From: Lentzea tibetensis
GTDB lineage: Bacteria; Actinomycetota; Actinomycetes; Mycobacteriales; Pseudonocardiaceae
NCBI RefSeq assembly: GCF_007845675.1
Contig: NZ_VOBR01000002.1
Coordinates: forward strand, 124,001-188,000
DNA length: 64,000 nt
Reading direction: 5' to 3'
Numbering within the stretch: the stretch's first letter is position 1; every line of letters starts with the position of its first letter. Shown one piece after another: positions 51,265 to 60,623 of the stretch. The notes beneath the pieces are model-generated. The model saw only the letters and a list, made by a program, of their open reading frames with translations. It was not told the origin of the DNA and made no database searches. Position numbers and translations under genes: made by a program.

Positions 51265-52009
51265 CCAGGAGCTCGGGCCCGTGCTGGTGGTGATCCCGAC
51301 CTACAACGAGCGGGACAACATCGGGAAGATCGTGAAGCGACTGCACGCCGCGTTGCCGAAGACGCACGTGCTGGTCGTCGACGACGGCAGCCCCGATGGC
51401 ACCGGCCAGCTCGCGGACGAGATGGCGGCGGCGGACGAGCGCGTGCACGTGCTGCACCGCACGGAGAAGGCCGGCCTCGGCGCCGCCTACATCGCGGGCT
51501 TCAACTGGGGCCTCGAGCGCGACTACGGCGTCATCTGCGAGATGGACGCCGACGGCTCGCACGCACCCGAGCAGCTGCACCGCCTCCTCGACGCGCTGCC
51601 GAAGGCCGACCTGGTGCTGGGCTCCCGCTACGTCCCCGGCGGCTCCGTCGTGAACTGGCCGAAGCACCGCGAGTTCCTCTCGCGCGGCGGCAGCCTCTAC
51701 TCGCGCATCGCGCTCGGCACGAACCTGCGGGACATGACCGGTGGCTACCGGGCGTTCCGCGCGGACACGCTGCGCAAGCTCAAGCTGTCCACCGTGGCGT
51801 CGGCCGGGTACTGCTTCCAGATCGACCTGCTGTGGCGCACGCTCGAGCTGGGCTTCAAGGTGGTCGAGGTGCCGATCACGTTCCAGGAGCGCGAGTTCGG
51901 CGAGTCGAAGATGAGCGGCAACATCGTCCGCGAGGCACTGGTCCGCGTGACGAAGTGGGGCCTGCGCCGCCGCTACACCCAGGTGAAGGGCCTCTTCGGC
52001 GCCAAGTAG
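51239..52009 (+). CDS. ppm1: Polyprenol monophosphomannose synthase
   Basis: A 256-residue GT2 glycosyltransferase of the DPM1/Ppm1 type. [31 protein letters not shown] and [11 protein letters not shown] (the metal/nucleotide-binding Asp groups) and [12 protein letters not shown] near the C-terminus are all present. It makes polyprenyl-phosphomannose from GDP-mannose, the donor for protein O-mannosylation and lipoglycans outside the cell. No membrane domain; the partner Lnt is encoded just upstream with a 26-bp overlap. Confidence 0.92.
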   Translation: MTDQQAQPDQELGPVLVVIPTYNERDNIGKIVKRLHAALPKTHVLVVDDGSPDGTGQLADEMAAADERVHVLHRTEKAGLGAAYIAGFNWGLERDYGVICEMDADGSHAPEQLHRLLDALPKADLVLGSRYVPGGSVVNWPKHREFLSRGGSLYSRIALGTNLRDMTGGYRAFRADTLRKLKLSTVASAGYCFQIDLLWRTLELGFKVVEVPITFQEREFGESKMSGNIVREALVRVTKWGLRRRYTQVKGLFGAK

Positions 52010-52060
52010 GCGCGCCTGTGGTGCCCGTAACACCCGCCGCCGGGAGTGATACTTCCTGGC

Positions 52061-54667
52061 GTGGGTGTCGTGAACGACCGGATGGTCGGGCGGCGGCATG
52101 AGCTGGACGCACTGGCGGCGTGGCTGGACGGCGCGCGCGCCGGTGCGGGACGGCTGGTGCTGTGCTCGGGCGAGCCGGGCATCGGCAAGACGAGGCTGGC
52201 CCAGGAGCTGGCCGGTCTCGCGCTGGCCGGTGGCACCGCGGTGGCCTGGGGCCGGTGCGTCGAGACCGAGGGCGCGCCCGCGTTCTGGCCGTGGCGGCAG
52301 GTGCTGCGCTCGCTCGGCGCGGACCCGGACGCCGTGTTCGCGGGCAACGCCGAGCCGGAGGACCGGTTCCGGATCTTCGACGACGTGGCGCGCCTGCTCA
52401 CCGGCAGGGGAGAGCTGGTCGTCGTGCTCGACGACCTGCACTGGGCGGACGAGCCGTCGCAGCGGCTGCTGCGGCACCTCGCCGACCAGCTGACCGGCGC
52501 GAAGCTGCTGGTGTTCGCGGCGTACCGCGAGCGTGTGCTGCCAGACCTGTTGCGGTCACCGGACGTCGGCAGGCTCGACCTGCGCGGCTTCGGGCTGGCT
52601 GAGGTGCGTGAGCTCACCGACCCCGGCGACGCGGCCGCGATACTGGAGCTGACCGGCGGGAACCCGCTGTTCGTCCGCGAGGTCGCGCTGGCCATGGCCG
52701 ACGGCACGTGGCGCCCGGACCGGCCGCCGCGCACGGTGCTCGACGTGGTGACCGCGCGGCTGGACCTGGTGTCGGCGGACTGCCGCGCGCTGGTCCAGGC
52801 GGCCGCGATCGCAGGCCGCGACTTCGACCTCGGTGTGGTCGCCGCCGCGATCGGCAGGTCAGTGCAGGAGTGCCTGCCGCTCTTCGACGAAGCGGTCGCG
52901 ATGGGCCTTGCCGATGAGGGCCACCGGTTCGTGCACGCGCTGACCCGTGACGCGGTCGAGGCGTCGCTCAGCTCCGCCGACCGGATCCGGCTGCACCGCG
53001 CCGTCGCCGAGGCGACGCAGGCCAGGTTCGCAGGCGACCTCGCCGAGCACGTCACGGACATCGCCAGGCACTGGGCGGTGCTCGCACCCTGCGGCGAGGC
53101 CGCGACGGCCCGTGCGTGGACCGTGCGGGCCGCTGAGGAGGCCGTGCGGCGGCTCGCGTACGAGGAGGGTGTCCGGCTCTACCAGGCGGCGCTCGCGCTG
53201 GATCCCGGCGACACCGAACGCGCGCGCCTGCGCATCGCGCTCGGTCGCGCCGCCTACTTCGCCGGTGACCTGGCGACGTGCGTCGACGCGGCTCAGCGAG
53301 CGGCGGACGCGGCACGCGCCGTCGGGAAGCCGGAACTGCTGGGCGAGGCGGCGCTCGTGCTGGAGGCCGCGGCCGACGGCGGGCTCAACGCCGCCGCCAC
53401 GCCGTTGTGCGAGGAAGCGCTGGCCGTGAACCCGACCGGGGCGCTGCGGGCCCGCCTGCTCGCGCAACGCGCTCACCTCGCGTTCTACGCGGGCGAGCAG
53501 CATCGGCTCGACGCGCTCAGCACCGAGGCGCTGGAGCTGGCCCGCGCGTCCGGTGACGACCGCGCGCTCGTCGACGCGTTGCGGGCCAGGCAGGAGGCGT
53601 GCCCAGGCCCGCACGGCATCGCCGAGCGACTCGACCTGGCGGCGGAGATGCGGGCGCTGGCGGTGCGCACGAACAGCCCGCGCACCGCGATGTGGGGTGA
53701 GCTGTGGCGCATCCAGGCGCTGCTGGAGAGCGGGAGCCTGGCCGCCGCCGCTGAGCTGCTGCCGGCGTTGAGGCTCGCGGTGGCCAGGGTCGGTGGCCCG
53801 GTCAGCGCGTGGCACCTCGGCGTGGTCACCGCGTGCGTCGCGCAGGCGCAGGGCCGCTACGACGAAGCGCGAGACGTCGCCCGCGGCGCGTTCGAGCGGA
53901 TGCGGACGATCGAGCCCGCGCCCGCGCGGGGTGCGTACATGGCGCTGCGGTGCGCGCTGGCCCGGATGCAGGGCCCTGACGAGGAGAGCATCGCGCACGC
54001 GCGCGCCCCGTTCGAACCGCCGCCGCGGTTCCGGATGATGGCGCTGGTGTCGCGCTCGTTCCTGTTGCTGACCGGCGGTTTCCCGGACGAGGCAGCCGAG
54101 GTCTACCGGCGGCTGGGGCGGATCGAGGACTGGGAGCTGCCCGCGTTCTTCGAGGTCCCCGCGCACGTGATGGGCGTGCTCGTCACGGCGGGTCTCGGGC
54201 TGAAGGACGACCTCGCCAGCCTGCTCCAGCTGCTCGAACCGTTCCGCGGCGCGCACGCCATCGGGCTCGGCGTCGCCTACATGGGCCCGGTGGACCTGGC
54301 GCTCGGCATCGGCGCCGCCGCGCTGGGCGACCACGAGCGCGCGGCGGCGGACCTGACGGCGGGGCTCGCCATGGCCGAACGGGCGGGCGCACCGGGGTTC
54401 GCGGCGGAGGCGCGCAGGCACCTCGCGAAACAGCCGAGCGTGCTGAGCCCGCGCGAGACCGAGGTCGCCGCGCTCGTCGCGGACGGGCTGACCAACCGGC
54501 AGATCGCCGAGCGGCTCTACATCTCCGAGCGCACCGCGCAGAACCACGTGCAGCACGTGCTCACCAAGCTCGGCTTCGCCACCCGCAGCCAGATCGCGGC
54601 GTGGTCGGTCCGGATGAGTACCCCGGTGAGTGGTGTGGCGGATGGCGGGGCGGCGCGAACTTCCTAG
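52061..54667 (+). CDS. LAL-type LuxR family regulator with AAA ATPase
   Basis: An 868-residue large ATP-binding LuxR regulator. Walker A is SGEPGIGKTRLA near residue 35, Walker B VVVLDDLHWAD near 128. A long TPR-like helical middle follows, and the C-terminus is a LuxR HTH (LSPRETEVAALVADGLTNRQIAERLYISERTAQNHV; core LTNRQIAERLYISERT). LALs are activators, often of secondary metabolism or sugar use; the target is unknown. Starts at 52046, 52061 and 52070 (all GTG) and ATG 52082 are possible; 52061 is chosen since it lies 8-9 bp after a GATACT -10-like box. The next gene, 54707, may be cotranscribed. Confidence 0.87.
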   Translation: MGVVNDRMVGRRHELDALAAWLDGARAGAGRLVLCSGEPGIGKTRLAQELAGLALAGGTAVAWGRCVETEGAPAFWPWRQVLRSLGADPDAVFAGNAEPEDRFRIFDDVARLLTGRGELVVVLDDLHWADEPSQRLLRHLADQLTGAKLLVFAAYRERVLPDLLRSPDVGRLDLRGFGLAEVRELTDPGDAAAILELTGGNPLFVREVALAMADGTWRPDRPPRTVLDVVTARLDLVSADCRALVQAAAIAGRDFDLGVVAAAIGRSVQECLPLFDEAVAMGLADEGHRFVHALTRDAVEASLSSADRIRLHRAVAEATQARFAGDLAEHVTDIARHWAVLAPCGEAATARAWTVRAAEEAVRRLAYEEGVRLYQAALALDPGDTERARLRIALGRAAYFAGDLATCVDAAQRAADAARAVGKPELLGEAALVLEAAADGGLNAAATPLCEEALAVNPTGALRARLLAQRAHLAFYAGEQHRLDALSTEALELARASGDDRALVDALRARQEACPGPHGIAERLDLAAEMRALAVRTNSPRTAMWGELWRIQALLESGSLAAAAELLPALRLAVARVGGPVSAWHLGVVTACVAQAQGRYDEARDVARGAFERMRTIEPAPARGAYMALRCALARMQGPDEESIAHARAPFEPPPRFRMMALVSRSFLLLTGGFPDEAAEVYRRLGRIEDWELPAFFEVPAHVMGVLVTAGLGLKDDLASLLQLLEPFRGAHAIGLGVAYMGPVDLALGIGAAALGDHERAAADLTAGLAMAERAGAPGFAAEARRHLAKQPSVLSPRETEVAALVADGLTNRQIAERLYISERTAQNHVQHVLTKLGFATRSQIAAWSVRMSTPVSGVADGGAARTS

Positions 54668-54706
54668 CTTTGACCTGCGCAACAACGCGGATCTGAGGAG
54701 GAAGTC

Positions 54707-54985
54707 ATGGAGTGGATCACGATCGCGACGCCGCCGTTCGGTGAGCTGGAGAAGTTCGACAAGATGACCAGCGGTGTCGCCGCACCGGAGGGGCTCGTCG
54801 CCCGCTACGCGGGTACGACCGCCGACGGCGAGCTGCAGGTCATCGCGCTGTGGCAGAGCAAGCAGCACGCGGACGCGTTCTTCTCGAGGATCCTCGGCCC
54901 GGCGCTCGCCGCGGTGCTCGGACCCGAGCCGCAGGGCTCGCCGAAGGTCGTCGGGGTGGACGTGGCGCGCAGCTACGTCGCCTGA
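54707..54985 (+). CDS. Small hypothetical protein (antibiotic-monooxygenase-like size)
   Basis: A 92-residue protein with an alternating alpha-beta pattern (MEWITIATPPFGELEKFDKM ... GELQVIALWQSKQHADAFFSRIL), which is compatible with a small dimeric alpha-beta barrel of the ABM/EthD type. I see no defining residue. GAGGAGG upstream of the ATG gives strong translation. It follows the LAL gene by 39 bp and overlaps the convergent HxlR gene by 13 bp. Confidence 0.65.
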   Translation: MEWITIATPPFGELEKFDKMTSGVAAPEGLVARYAGTTADGELQVIALWQSKQHADAFFSRILGPALAAVLGPEPQGSPKVVGVDVARSYVA

Positions 54986-55641
54986 GCACGCGCGGCGCGA
55001 ACGTGGGGAGCGACCGGGCTGAGCCGCAGCCAGTTCGGCAGGCCGCGGACGATCCACCTCGGACCGGTCAGTCCGATCCTCCCCGCCCGCACCGCGTCGA
55101 TCAGCTCGATCTCGCCCTCCCACATGCGGAAGAGCGTCGGCAGATCGGACGTCAGCACGGCGTCGATGTCGAAACCGGGGTCGGTGTAGCAGACCGACGC
55201 GTCACCCGGTTCGAGCACGAGCCAGTACTTGCGGCGCCGGTCGGAGATCTCGACCTGGATGACCGCGCGCTTGTCGAGGCCGGTGGTGTCGATGCGGCCG
55301 TGCATCCACCACATCAGCACCTCGGGGTCCAGTTCCTCGGGCCGCGGGTCGCCGAACGCGTGCCGCGCGCCCCAGTCGGCCAGCCCGAACACCAGCGGGC
55401 GCAGGTCCTCACCGGCCTTGGTGAGCGCATAGCCGTCTTCGGTGCGCACGACCACACCGTCGTTGACGAGCTGCCGCAGCCTGCGGGACAGCAGGGCGCG
55501 CGACAGGCCAGGCAGACCGCGCGCAAGGTCGTTGAACCGGTGCGCGCCGACCAGCATGTCCCGCACGATCAGCAGCGTCCACCGGTCGCCGAGCAGCTCG
55601 ACGGCGCGGACGATCGGGCAGTACTGGGCGTAGGTCCTCAT
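54973..55641 (-). CDS. HxlR family transcriptional regulator with SCP2-like C-terminus
   Basis: A 222-residue regulator. The first ~100 residues are the HxlR/MarR-like winged helix (YCPIVRAVELLGDRWTLLIVRDML; core LLGDRWTLLIVRDML), with Cys8 at the usual redox-sensitive place. The rest (IQVEISDRRRKYWLVLEPGDASVCYTDPG) resembles a sterol-carrier-like ligand domain often attached to HxlR proteins. It is divergent from an acyl-CoA dehydrogenase gene (64 bp between), its likely target. Confidence 0.88.
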   Translation of the reverse strand: MRTYAQYCPIVRAVELLGDRWTLLIVRDMLVGAHRFNDLARGLPGLSRALLSRRLRQLVNDGVVVRTEDGYALTKAGEDLRPLVFGLADWGARHAFGDPRPEELDPEVLMWWMHGRIDTTGLDKRAVIQVEISDRRRKYWLVLEPGDASVCYTDPGFDIDAVLTSDLPTLFRMWEGEIELIDAVRAGRIGLTGPRWIVRGLPNWLRLSPVAPHVRAARAQAT

Positions 55642-55705
55642 CGCGCACCTCCCAGGTTCAGTTGTTGTACTACCTCACGGCGCGAGCTGTTCCTAGCGTC
55701 GTGGC

Positions 55706-56893
55706 ATGACACTGACGACTGAACCAATGCAGCGCGGGTCGGGGACCTACCCGACCTCCGTCCGTTCGGACGACACCCGCTTCGTCGGCCTCGCCGCGAA
55801 GATCGGCGCGATCGCCGCCGAGCACGCGGCGGAGCACGACCGCGACGCGACGTTCGTCCGCGAGGCTTACGACGCGATGCGCGCCGAGGGCTACCTGGCG
55901 CTCGCCGTACCCGAGGAGCTCGGCGGACTGGGCGCCACGATCCGCCAGGTCTGTTACGCGCAGGCCGAGCTGGCCCGCCACGACGGCGCGACCGGACTCG
56001 CCGTCGCCATGCACCAGTACCTGACGCTCGTGCAGCGCTTCCGCAGACGCAACGGAGCGGCGGACGCCGAGGCCGTGCTGCGGCGTGTCGCGTCCGACGG
56101 CATCGTGATCGCGACCAGCGGCGGGTCCGACTGGCTGTGGCCGACCACCACCGCCGTGGCCGACGGCGACGGGTACCGGATCAGCGGGCGCAAGGCGTTC
56201 TGCAGCCAGTCGCCCGGCGCGACCGTCGTGGCGACCTGCGCGACGTTCGGCGACGAGGTGCTGCACTTCAGCGTGCCGTTCGCGGCCGAAGGCGTGCGCA
56301 TCGAGGAAACCTGGGACACGCTCGGCATGCGCGGCACCGCGAGCCACGACGTCGTGATGGACGACGTGTACGTGCCCGCGGACAAGATCGCCGGACGCCG
56401 CCCGTACGGTGAGTTCGGCGGACCGCTGCTGGCCGCCGTCGTCCACTTCGCACCGGTCGTCGGCGCCACCTACTACGGCATCGCGGCCGGCGCGCGTGAC
56501 CTCGCTGTCGAGGCGGCCACCGGTGGCGCCAGGGGACCGCAGCCGCAGGCGCTGCTCGGCCGCGTGCAGCGTCAGGTCGGGCTCATGGACGCCCGGCTGC
56601 GCGTCGCGTGGTGGTCGCTGATGGGCGCCGTGGACGAGCTGGGCGACGACTACGCCGCGAGCCCGTCGACGCAGGCGACCGTGATGGTGGCCAAGCGCGA
56701 GGCGGTGCTGGCGGCGATCGAGGTCGTCGACCTCGCGATGGACGTGCTCGGCGGGCGGGCGTTCTTCAAGCGGTCACCGCTGGAGCGCGCTTTCCGCGAC
56801 GTGCGGGCGGGCAAGTTCCACCCGCTCACGCCGGAGTCCACGCTGTCCTACGTCGGCAAGCTGTCGCTCGGAGATCCCGGCGTGACCGAGTAA
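55706..56893 (+). CDS. Acyl-CoA dehydrogenase family protein
   Basis: A 395-residue flavoprotein of the acyl-CoA dehydrogenase fold. GYLALAVPEELGGLGAT near residue 60 and GGRAFFKRSPLERAFRDVRAGKFHPLTPE at the C-terminus (core RAFFKRSPLERAFRDVRAGKF) fit the family. The usual TEPGxGSD segment is instead TSGGSDWLWPTT, so it may be a monooxygenase- or NcnH-like hydroxylase relative rather than a true dehydrogenase. Divergent from the HxlR regulator and followed after 42 bp by an MFS exporter gene. Confidence 0.83.
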   Translation: MTLTTEPMQRGSGTYPTSVRSDDTRFVGLAAKIGAIAAEHAAEHDRDATFVREAYDAMRAEGYLALAVPEELGGLGATIRQVCYAQAELARHDGATGLAVAMHQYLTLVQRFRRRNGAADAEAVLRRVASDGIVIATSGGSDWLWPTTTAVADGDGYRISGRKAFCSQSPGATVVATCATFGDEVLHFSVPFAAEGVRIEETWDTLGMRGTASHDVVMDDVYVPADKIAGRRPYGEFGGPLLAAVVHFAPVVGATYYGIAAGARDLAVEAATGGARGPQPQALLGRVQRQVGLMDARLRVAWWSLMGAVDELGDDYAASPSTQATVMVAKREAVLAAIEVVDLAMDVLGGRAFFKRSPLERAFRDVRAGKFHPLTPESTLSYVGKLSLGDPGVTE

Positions 56894-56935
56894 TCGGCTT
56901 GCGCCGTCCAGCGGCCCCTCGCGACGCTGGCCGGC

Positions 56936-58159
56936 ATGAGTCGACGGGTGATCATGCTGCTGGCACTGGCCTGCGGCGTGGCCGTCGGCAACGTGTACTT
57001 CCCGCAGGCCATCAGCCCGCTGGTGGCTGACGGCCTGCGCATCCCGCCCGACTCGGCGGCACTGGTGGTGACCGCGGCGCAGCTCGGCTACGCCGCAGGC
57101 ATCCTCCTGCTGGTGCCGCTGGGCGATCGGGTCCCGCACCGGACGCTGATCGTCACCCTGTTCGGGCTCACCGGGCTCGGACTGCTCGCCGCGAGCAGCA
57201 CGTCCGCCCTGCCGCCTCTCTTCGGCGCGGGCGTGCTCGTCGGCGTGACGACGGTGATCGCGCCGATCATCGGTCCGATGGCCGCCGGTCTGGTCGCTCC
57301 CGACCGGCGCGGCGCGGTCAGCGGGATCATGCTCGCCGGGTCGATCGGCGGCATGCTGCTGTCGCGGACGTTCGGCGGTGTGCTCGGCGAATGGCTCGGC
57401 TGGCGGGCGCCGTACCTCGTGGCGGCGGTGCTCTCCCTGCTGATGGCGCTGGTGCTGGTGTTCGTGCTGCGCCGCAACGAGCCCGCGACGCGCCAGCCGT
57501 ACCCGCGGCTGGTGCTGGAACCGTTGCGGCTGCTGCGGACCGAGCCCGCACTGCGGCAGTCGTGCCTCTACCAGGCGTTGACCTTCGGCGGCTTCTCCGC
57601 GGTGTGGACGAGCGTGGCGCTGCTGATCACCGGCCCGGCGTTCGGGCTCGGCGCGCAGACGGTCGGGGCGCTGGCACTGGTCAACGCGGCGACCATGATC
57701 GCCGCGCCGTTCGCGGGACGGCTGGTGGACCGGCGCGGCTCGGACTTCGTCAACACCGTGACCATGGCCGGCGTGCTCTTGTCGGCGTTCGTGCTGGTGC
57801 CCGGAGCGCTCGGCGGCGTGACCGGGATGGTCGCGCTGGTGCTCGGCACGCTGCTGCTGGACGTGGCGATGCAGTCCGGGATGATCGCCAACCAGATCCG
57901 GATCTACGCGCTGCGCCCCGAGGTTCGCAGCCGGCTCAACACCGCGTACATGGTGTGCGCGTACCTGGGCGGCGCCGCGGGCTCGTGGCTGGGCGCGCGG
58001 TCGTACGGGCTGTTCGGCTGGCTCGGCGTGTGCGGGCTGCTCGCGTTGCTGGCACTGACGGCTCTGGGACGGCACCTGCTCACCGGATCTCACCGCGCAC
58101 CAGCGCCAGCCCCAGTGCCGTCCGCAGCGACACCACCTCACGTCCGTCACGGCGACTGA
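56936..58159 (+). CDS. MFS transporter (exporter-like)
   Basis: A 407-residue membrane protein with 12 predicted helices. The loop 2-3 motif GDRVPHRTLIVTLFG follows the MFS motif A pattern, and the start (ALACGVAVGNVYFPQAISPLV) resembles the YnfM/arabinose-efflux-like group. It probably exports a small molecule. Same direction as the preceding acyl-CoA dehydrogenase-like gene; its last 80 bp overlap the convergent ArsR-type gene. Confidence 0.87.
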   Translation: MSRRVIMLLALACGVAVGNVYFPQAISPLVADGLRIPPDSAALVVTAAQLGYAAGILLLVPLGDRVPHRTLIVTLFGLTGLGLLAASSTSALPPLFGAGVLVGVTTVIAPIIGPMAAGLVAPDRRGAVSGIMLAGSIGGMLLSRTFGGVLGEWLGWRAPYLVAAVLSLLMALVLVFVLRRNEPATRQPYPRLVLEPLRLLRTEPALRQSCLYQALTFGGFSAVWTSVALLITGPAFGLGAQTVGALALVNAATMIAAPFAGRLVDRRGSDFVNTVTMAGVLLSAFVLVPGALGGVTGMVALVLGTLLLDVAMQSGMIANQIRIYALRPEVRSRLNTAYMVCAYLGGAAGSWLGARSYGLFGWLGVCGLLALLALTALGRHLLTGSHRAPAPAPVPSAATPPHVRHGD

Positions 58160-58979
58160 CGACGAGCCCGGACGCCCGCAGCACGGCCAGGTGCTGCGAC
58201 ACCGCGCCGACCGTGACACCGACCCGCTGCGCCAGTTCGGACACCGTGCTGGGCCGCTCCAGCTCGTGCAGCAGCTTCGCGCGGGTCGCGCCGACCAGCT
58301 GCGCGAGCGAGGGCTCGACCTCGTGCCGTTCCCACAGCGAGCCGAAGCCGTGCGCGGGGTAGCAGAGCGCGAGCCGGACGGGGCTGTCGCGCAGGTAGCA
58401 GTGCGGCCAGATGAACGCCGACGGCACGAGCACCAGGTCGCGGTCGCCGATCAGGACGCGCTGCCCGCCGACCCGGATCTCCACCGGCCCCAGCGCCTCC
58501 ACGTCCGCGTGCACCTCGGACAGCACGGCCTGCCCGCCCGCCTCGACGAGCCTGCGGCCACGCCGCTCCAGGTCGCCCTGGAGCACGCCTTCCAGCCGGG
58601 ACCAGACCGGCGCGATGATCGCCTCGTGCGCGGCGCGCAGCTGTCGTTGCAGCGTCCTGATCGTGTTCGCGCGGTCGGTGAGCAGCAGGTGGCTGTACTC
58701 GTCGTTCGCCGCCCTGATCCGTTCCGGCGTCGCAACGCGGTTCAGTGCGGTGATCTCGGAGTCGATGGTGACCAGCCGCTTGTGCGGCGTCGGGATCAGG
58801 TACTCGGGGACGACGGGCTGCGCGACCATCCCGTGCAGCAACGCGACGTCCAGCGCGTCGAGCCTCGGCTCCGCCCACTCGACCCACCGGTGGTGCGCGG
58901 GCGACCGGTCCGGCGCGGCGAGCACGCGCAGCGCGGCGACGGTCTCCCACAGCGGCGAGACGGAGAAGCGCAGGGCCAT
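58080..58979 (-). CDS. ArsR-type winged-helix regulator (DUF5937)
   Basis: A 299-residue protein. The N-terminal ~200 residues match the DUF5937 domain (SVSPLWETVAALRVL ... HHRWVEWAEPR), and an ArsR-like winged helix ends the protein (RPSTVSELAQRVGVTVGAVSQHLAVLRASGLVVSRRDGR; core VGAVSQHLAVLRASGLV). The ATG at 58979 is chosen over 59033, since the family starts with MALRFSVSP-like sequence. Divergent from the MFS gene at 59037, its probable target, and with its 3' end overlapping the other MFS gene by 80 bp. Confidence 0.87.
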   Translation of the reverse strand: MALRFSVSPLWETVAALRVLAAPDRSPAHHRWVEWAEPRLDALDVALLHGMVAQPVVPEYLIPTPHKRLVTIDSEITALNRVATPERIRAANDEYSHLLLTDRANTIRTLQRQLRAAHEAIIAPVWSRLEGVLQGDLERRGRRLVEAGGQAVLSEVHADVEALGPVEIRVGGQRVLIGDRDLVLVPSAFIWPHCYLRDSPVRLALCYPAHGFGSLWERHEVEPSLAQLVGATRAKLLHELERPSTVSELAQRVGVTVGAVSQHLAVLRASGLVVSRRDGREVVSLRTALGLALVRGEIR

Positions 58980-59036
58980 CGTTTGAGCTGACCCTAAAAC
59001 GTTCGAGTCCGCCACCGGTTTCGGCACCCTCATGAC

Positions 59037-60224
59037 ATGAATGCCTGGGGGCGGCTGCAGGCCGTGGCGGTGTCGAGTTCGGTTGGTCAGGGGTTGCTGA
59101 TGACGGCGTTGCCGTTGCTCGCGGCGTCGCTCACGACGGATCCGCGGACGGTGTCGCTGGTGAAGGCGGTGGGGCAGTCGCCGTGGCTGCTGCTGTCGTT
59201 GTTCGTGGGGGTGTTGATCGACCGGGTGCGGCGCACGTATGTGCTCGCGTTCGCGTGGATTGTGCTCGCCGGTGCCGCGCTGGTGCTGGCGGTGTCGGGG
59301 TTGTCGATCTCGTTGTTGCTGGTGGTGGCGTTCCTGGTGTCGACGTCACAGGTGCTGGGGGAGTCGGCGACCGGCGCGCTCATCCCGTCGGTGGTGGAAC
59401 CGGCCCGGCTGCCGGGGGCGAACGCCCGGCTGCTCGTGATCGACCAGGGGCTCGTGCACTTCGTCGTGCCGCCGGCCACCGGGTTCGTGCTCGCGTTCGG
59501 TGCCGGTGCGCCCGCGTGGATCGCTCTTCTGGCCGCGGTCGCGGCCTTCCTGCTGACCCGTGGCGTCCCGTCGCCGCCCGCGGTGCCGTCCGACCGGCAT
59601 CCGCTGCGGGACATGACCGAGGGTCTGCGGTACCTGGTGCGCACCCGGCTGCTGCGGTCGATCACGTTCATGGTCGCCGTCGGGTCGTTCGCGACGAGCG
59701 CGACCACCGCGGTGCTGGTGCTCTACGCGAAGGAGATCCTGCACCTGGGGAACTTCGGGTACGGCGTGCTGCTGGCCTGCATGGCCGCCGGGTGGGTGGT
59801 GATGTCGTTCTTCGTCGACCGGATCGTCACGCGCTTCGGCTACGCGTGGTCCATGCGCGTCGCGCAGGCCAGCGGAATCCTGCACGCGTGGCTGCTCGCA
59901 GCCGTGCCGCCGTGGCCGTGGCTGGTCGGCCTGGTGCTCTTCTCGGTGACCAGCACCACGCTGGTGTGGAACGTCTGCTCGCAGTCGAGCAGGCAGCGGT
60001 TCACGCCCGCTCCGCTGCTCGGGCGGGTGCTGACCGGGCACAAGATGCTCGCCTGGGGGCCGATTCCGCTCGGTGCGCTGGCCGGTGGGTTCGTGGCCGC
60101 GGAGTTCGGGCTGCGGTCGGTGTGGGTGATGCAGGGCGTGCTGTTCGCAGTCGGGCTGGCGCTGGTGTGGCGGATCCTGTCGCCCGCCTCGTTCCGGGAG
60201 GCGGAGCTCGCCGCGGCTTCGTGA
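59037..60224 (+). CDS. MFS transporter
   Basis: A 395-residue 12-helix major facilitator protein. VGVLIDRVRRTYVLAFAW is the loop 2-3 motif, and the LGESATGALIPSVVEPARLPGANARL stretch (core GESATGALIPSVV) is typical of the enterobactin-exporter-like (EntS/MefA) branch. Likely a drug or metabolite exporter. Its expression is probably controlled by the divergent ArsR-type protein, 57 bp away. Confidence 0.88.
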   Translation: MNAWGRLQAVAVSSSVGQGLLMTALPLLAASLTTDPRTVSLVKAVGQSPWLLLSLFVGVLIDRVRRTYVLAFAWIVLAGAALVLAVSGLSISLLLVVAFLVSTSQVLGESATGALIPSVVEPARLPGANARLLVIDQGLVHFVVPPATGFVLAFGAGAPAWIALLAAVAAFLLTRGVPSPPAVPSDRHPLRDMTEGLRYLVRTRLLRSITFMVAVGSFATSATTAVLVLYAKEILHLGNFGYGVLLACMAAGWVVMSFFVDRIVTRFGYAWSMRVAQASGILHAWLLAAVPPWPWLVGLVLFSVTSTTLVWNVCSQSSRQRFTPAPLLGRVLTGHKMLAWGPIPLGALAGGFVAAEFGLRSVWVMQGVLFAVGLALVWRILSPASFREAELAAAS

Positions 60225-60236
60225 GGGCACACAAAA

Positions 60237-60265
60237 GGCCGCCCCGGCATCTCACCGGGGCGGCC
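60237..60265 (-). terminator. Terminator of rbpA
   Basis: A perfect 11-bp stem GGCCGCCCCGG/CCGGGGCGGCC with a 7-nt loop. On the minus strand it is followed by TTTTGT, 13 bp past the rbpA stop; it also ends the convergent MFS transcript. Confidence 0.88.
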
Positions 60266-60278
60266 CTCGTGTCTGTGG

Positions 60279-60623
60279 TTACGCCGTGCGGGTGCGGCGG
60301 CCGCGGAGCTCCTCCAGCCGCTCGTCCAAGAGCTCCTCCAGCTCAGGGATCGTGCGACGCTCCAGCAGCATGTCCCAGTGGGTGCGCGGCGGCTTGGTCT
60401 TCTTCACCTCGGGCTCGAGGCCGTCGATGATCTTGGACTCGGAGCCGTGCAGACGACACTCCCACATCGCGGGGACTTCGGCGTCGTCCGAGAACGGCAC
60501 CTCGAAGTCGTGCCCCTTGGGACAGGCGTACCGCGCTGCCCGGCGCGGAGCGAGATCGTGATTGCGGTCGGTCTCGTAGCTGACTGCTCCGAGCCGGCTA
60601 CCACGTAGAACGCGGTCGGCCAT
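60279..60623 (-). CDS. rbpA: RNA polymerase-binding protein RbpA
   Basis: A 114-residue actinobacterial RNA polymerase partner that stabilises the initiation complex with the principal sigma factor. MADRVLRGSRLGAVSYETDR, the central YACPKGHDFEVPFSDDAEVP with one Cys of the zinc site and MWECRLHGSE with another, and THWDMLLERRTIPELEELLDERL at the C-terminus (the sigma-interacting helix) are all conserved. AAAGGA precedes the ATG. A sigma-R-type promoter lies about 60 bp upstream and a strong terminator follows, so it is monocistronic. Confidence 0.95.
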   Translation of the reverse strand: MADRVLRGSRLGAVSYETDRNHDLAPRRAARYACPKGHDFEVPFSDDAEVPAMWECRLHGSESKIIDGLEPEVKKTKPPRTHWDMLLERRTIPELEELLDERLEELRGRRTRTA

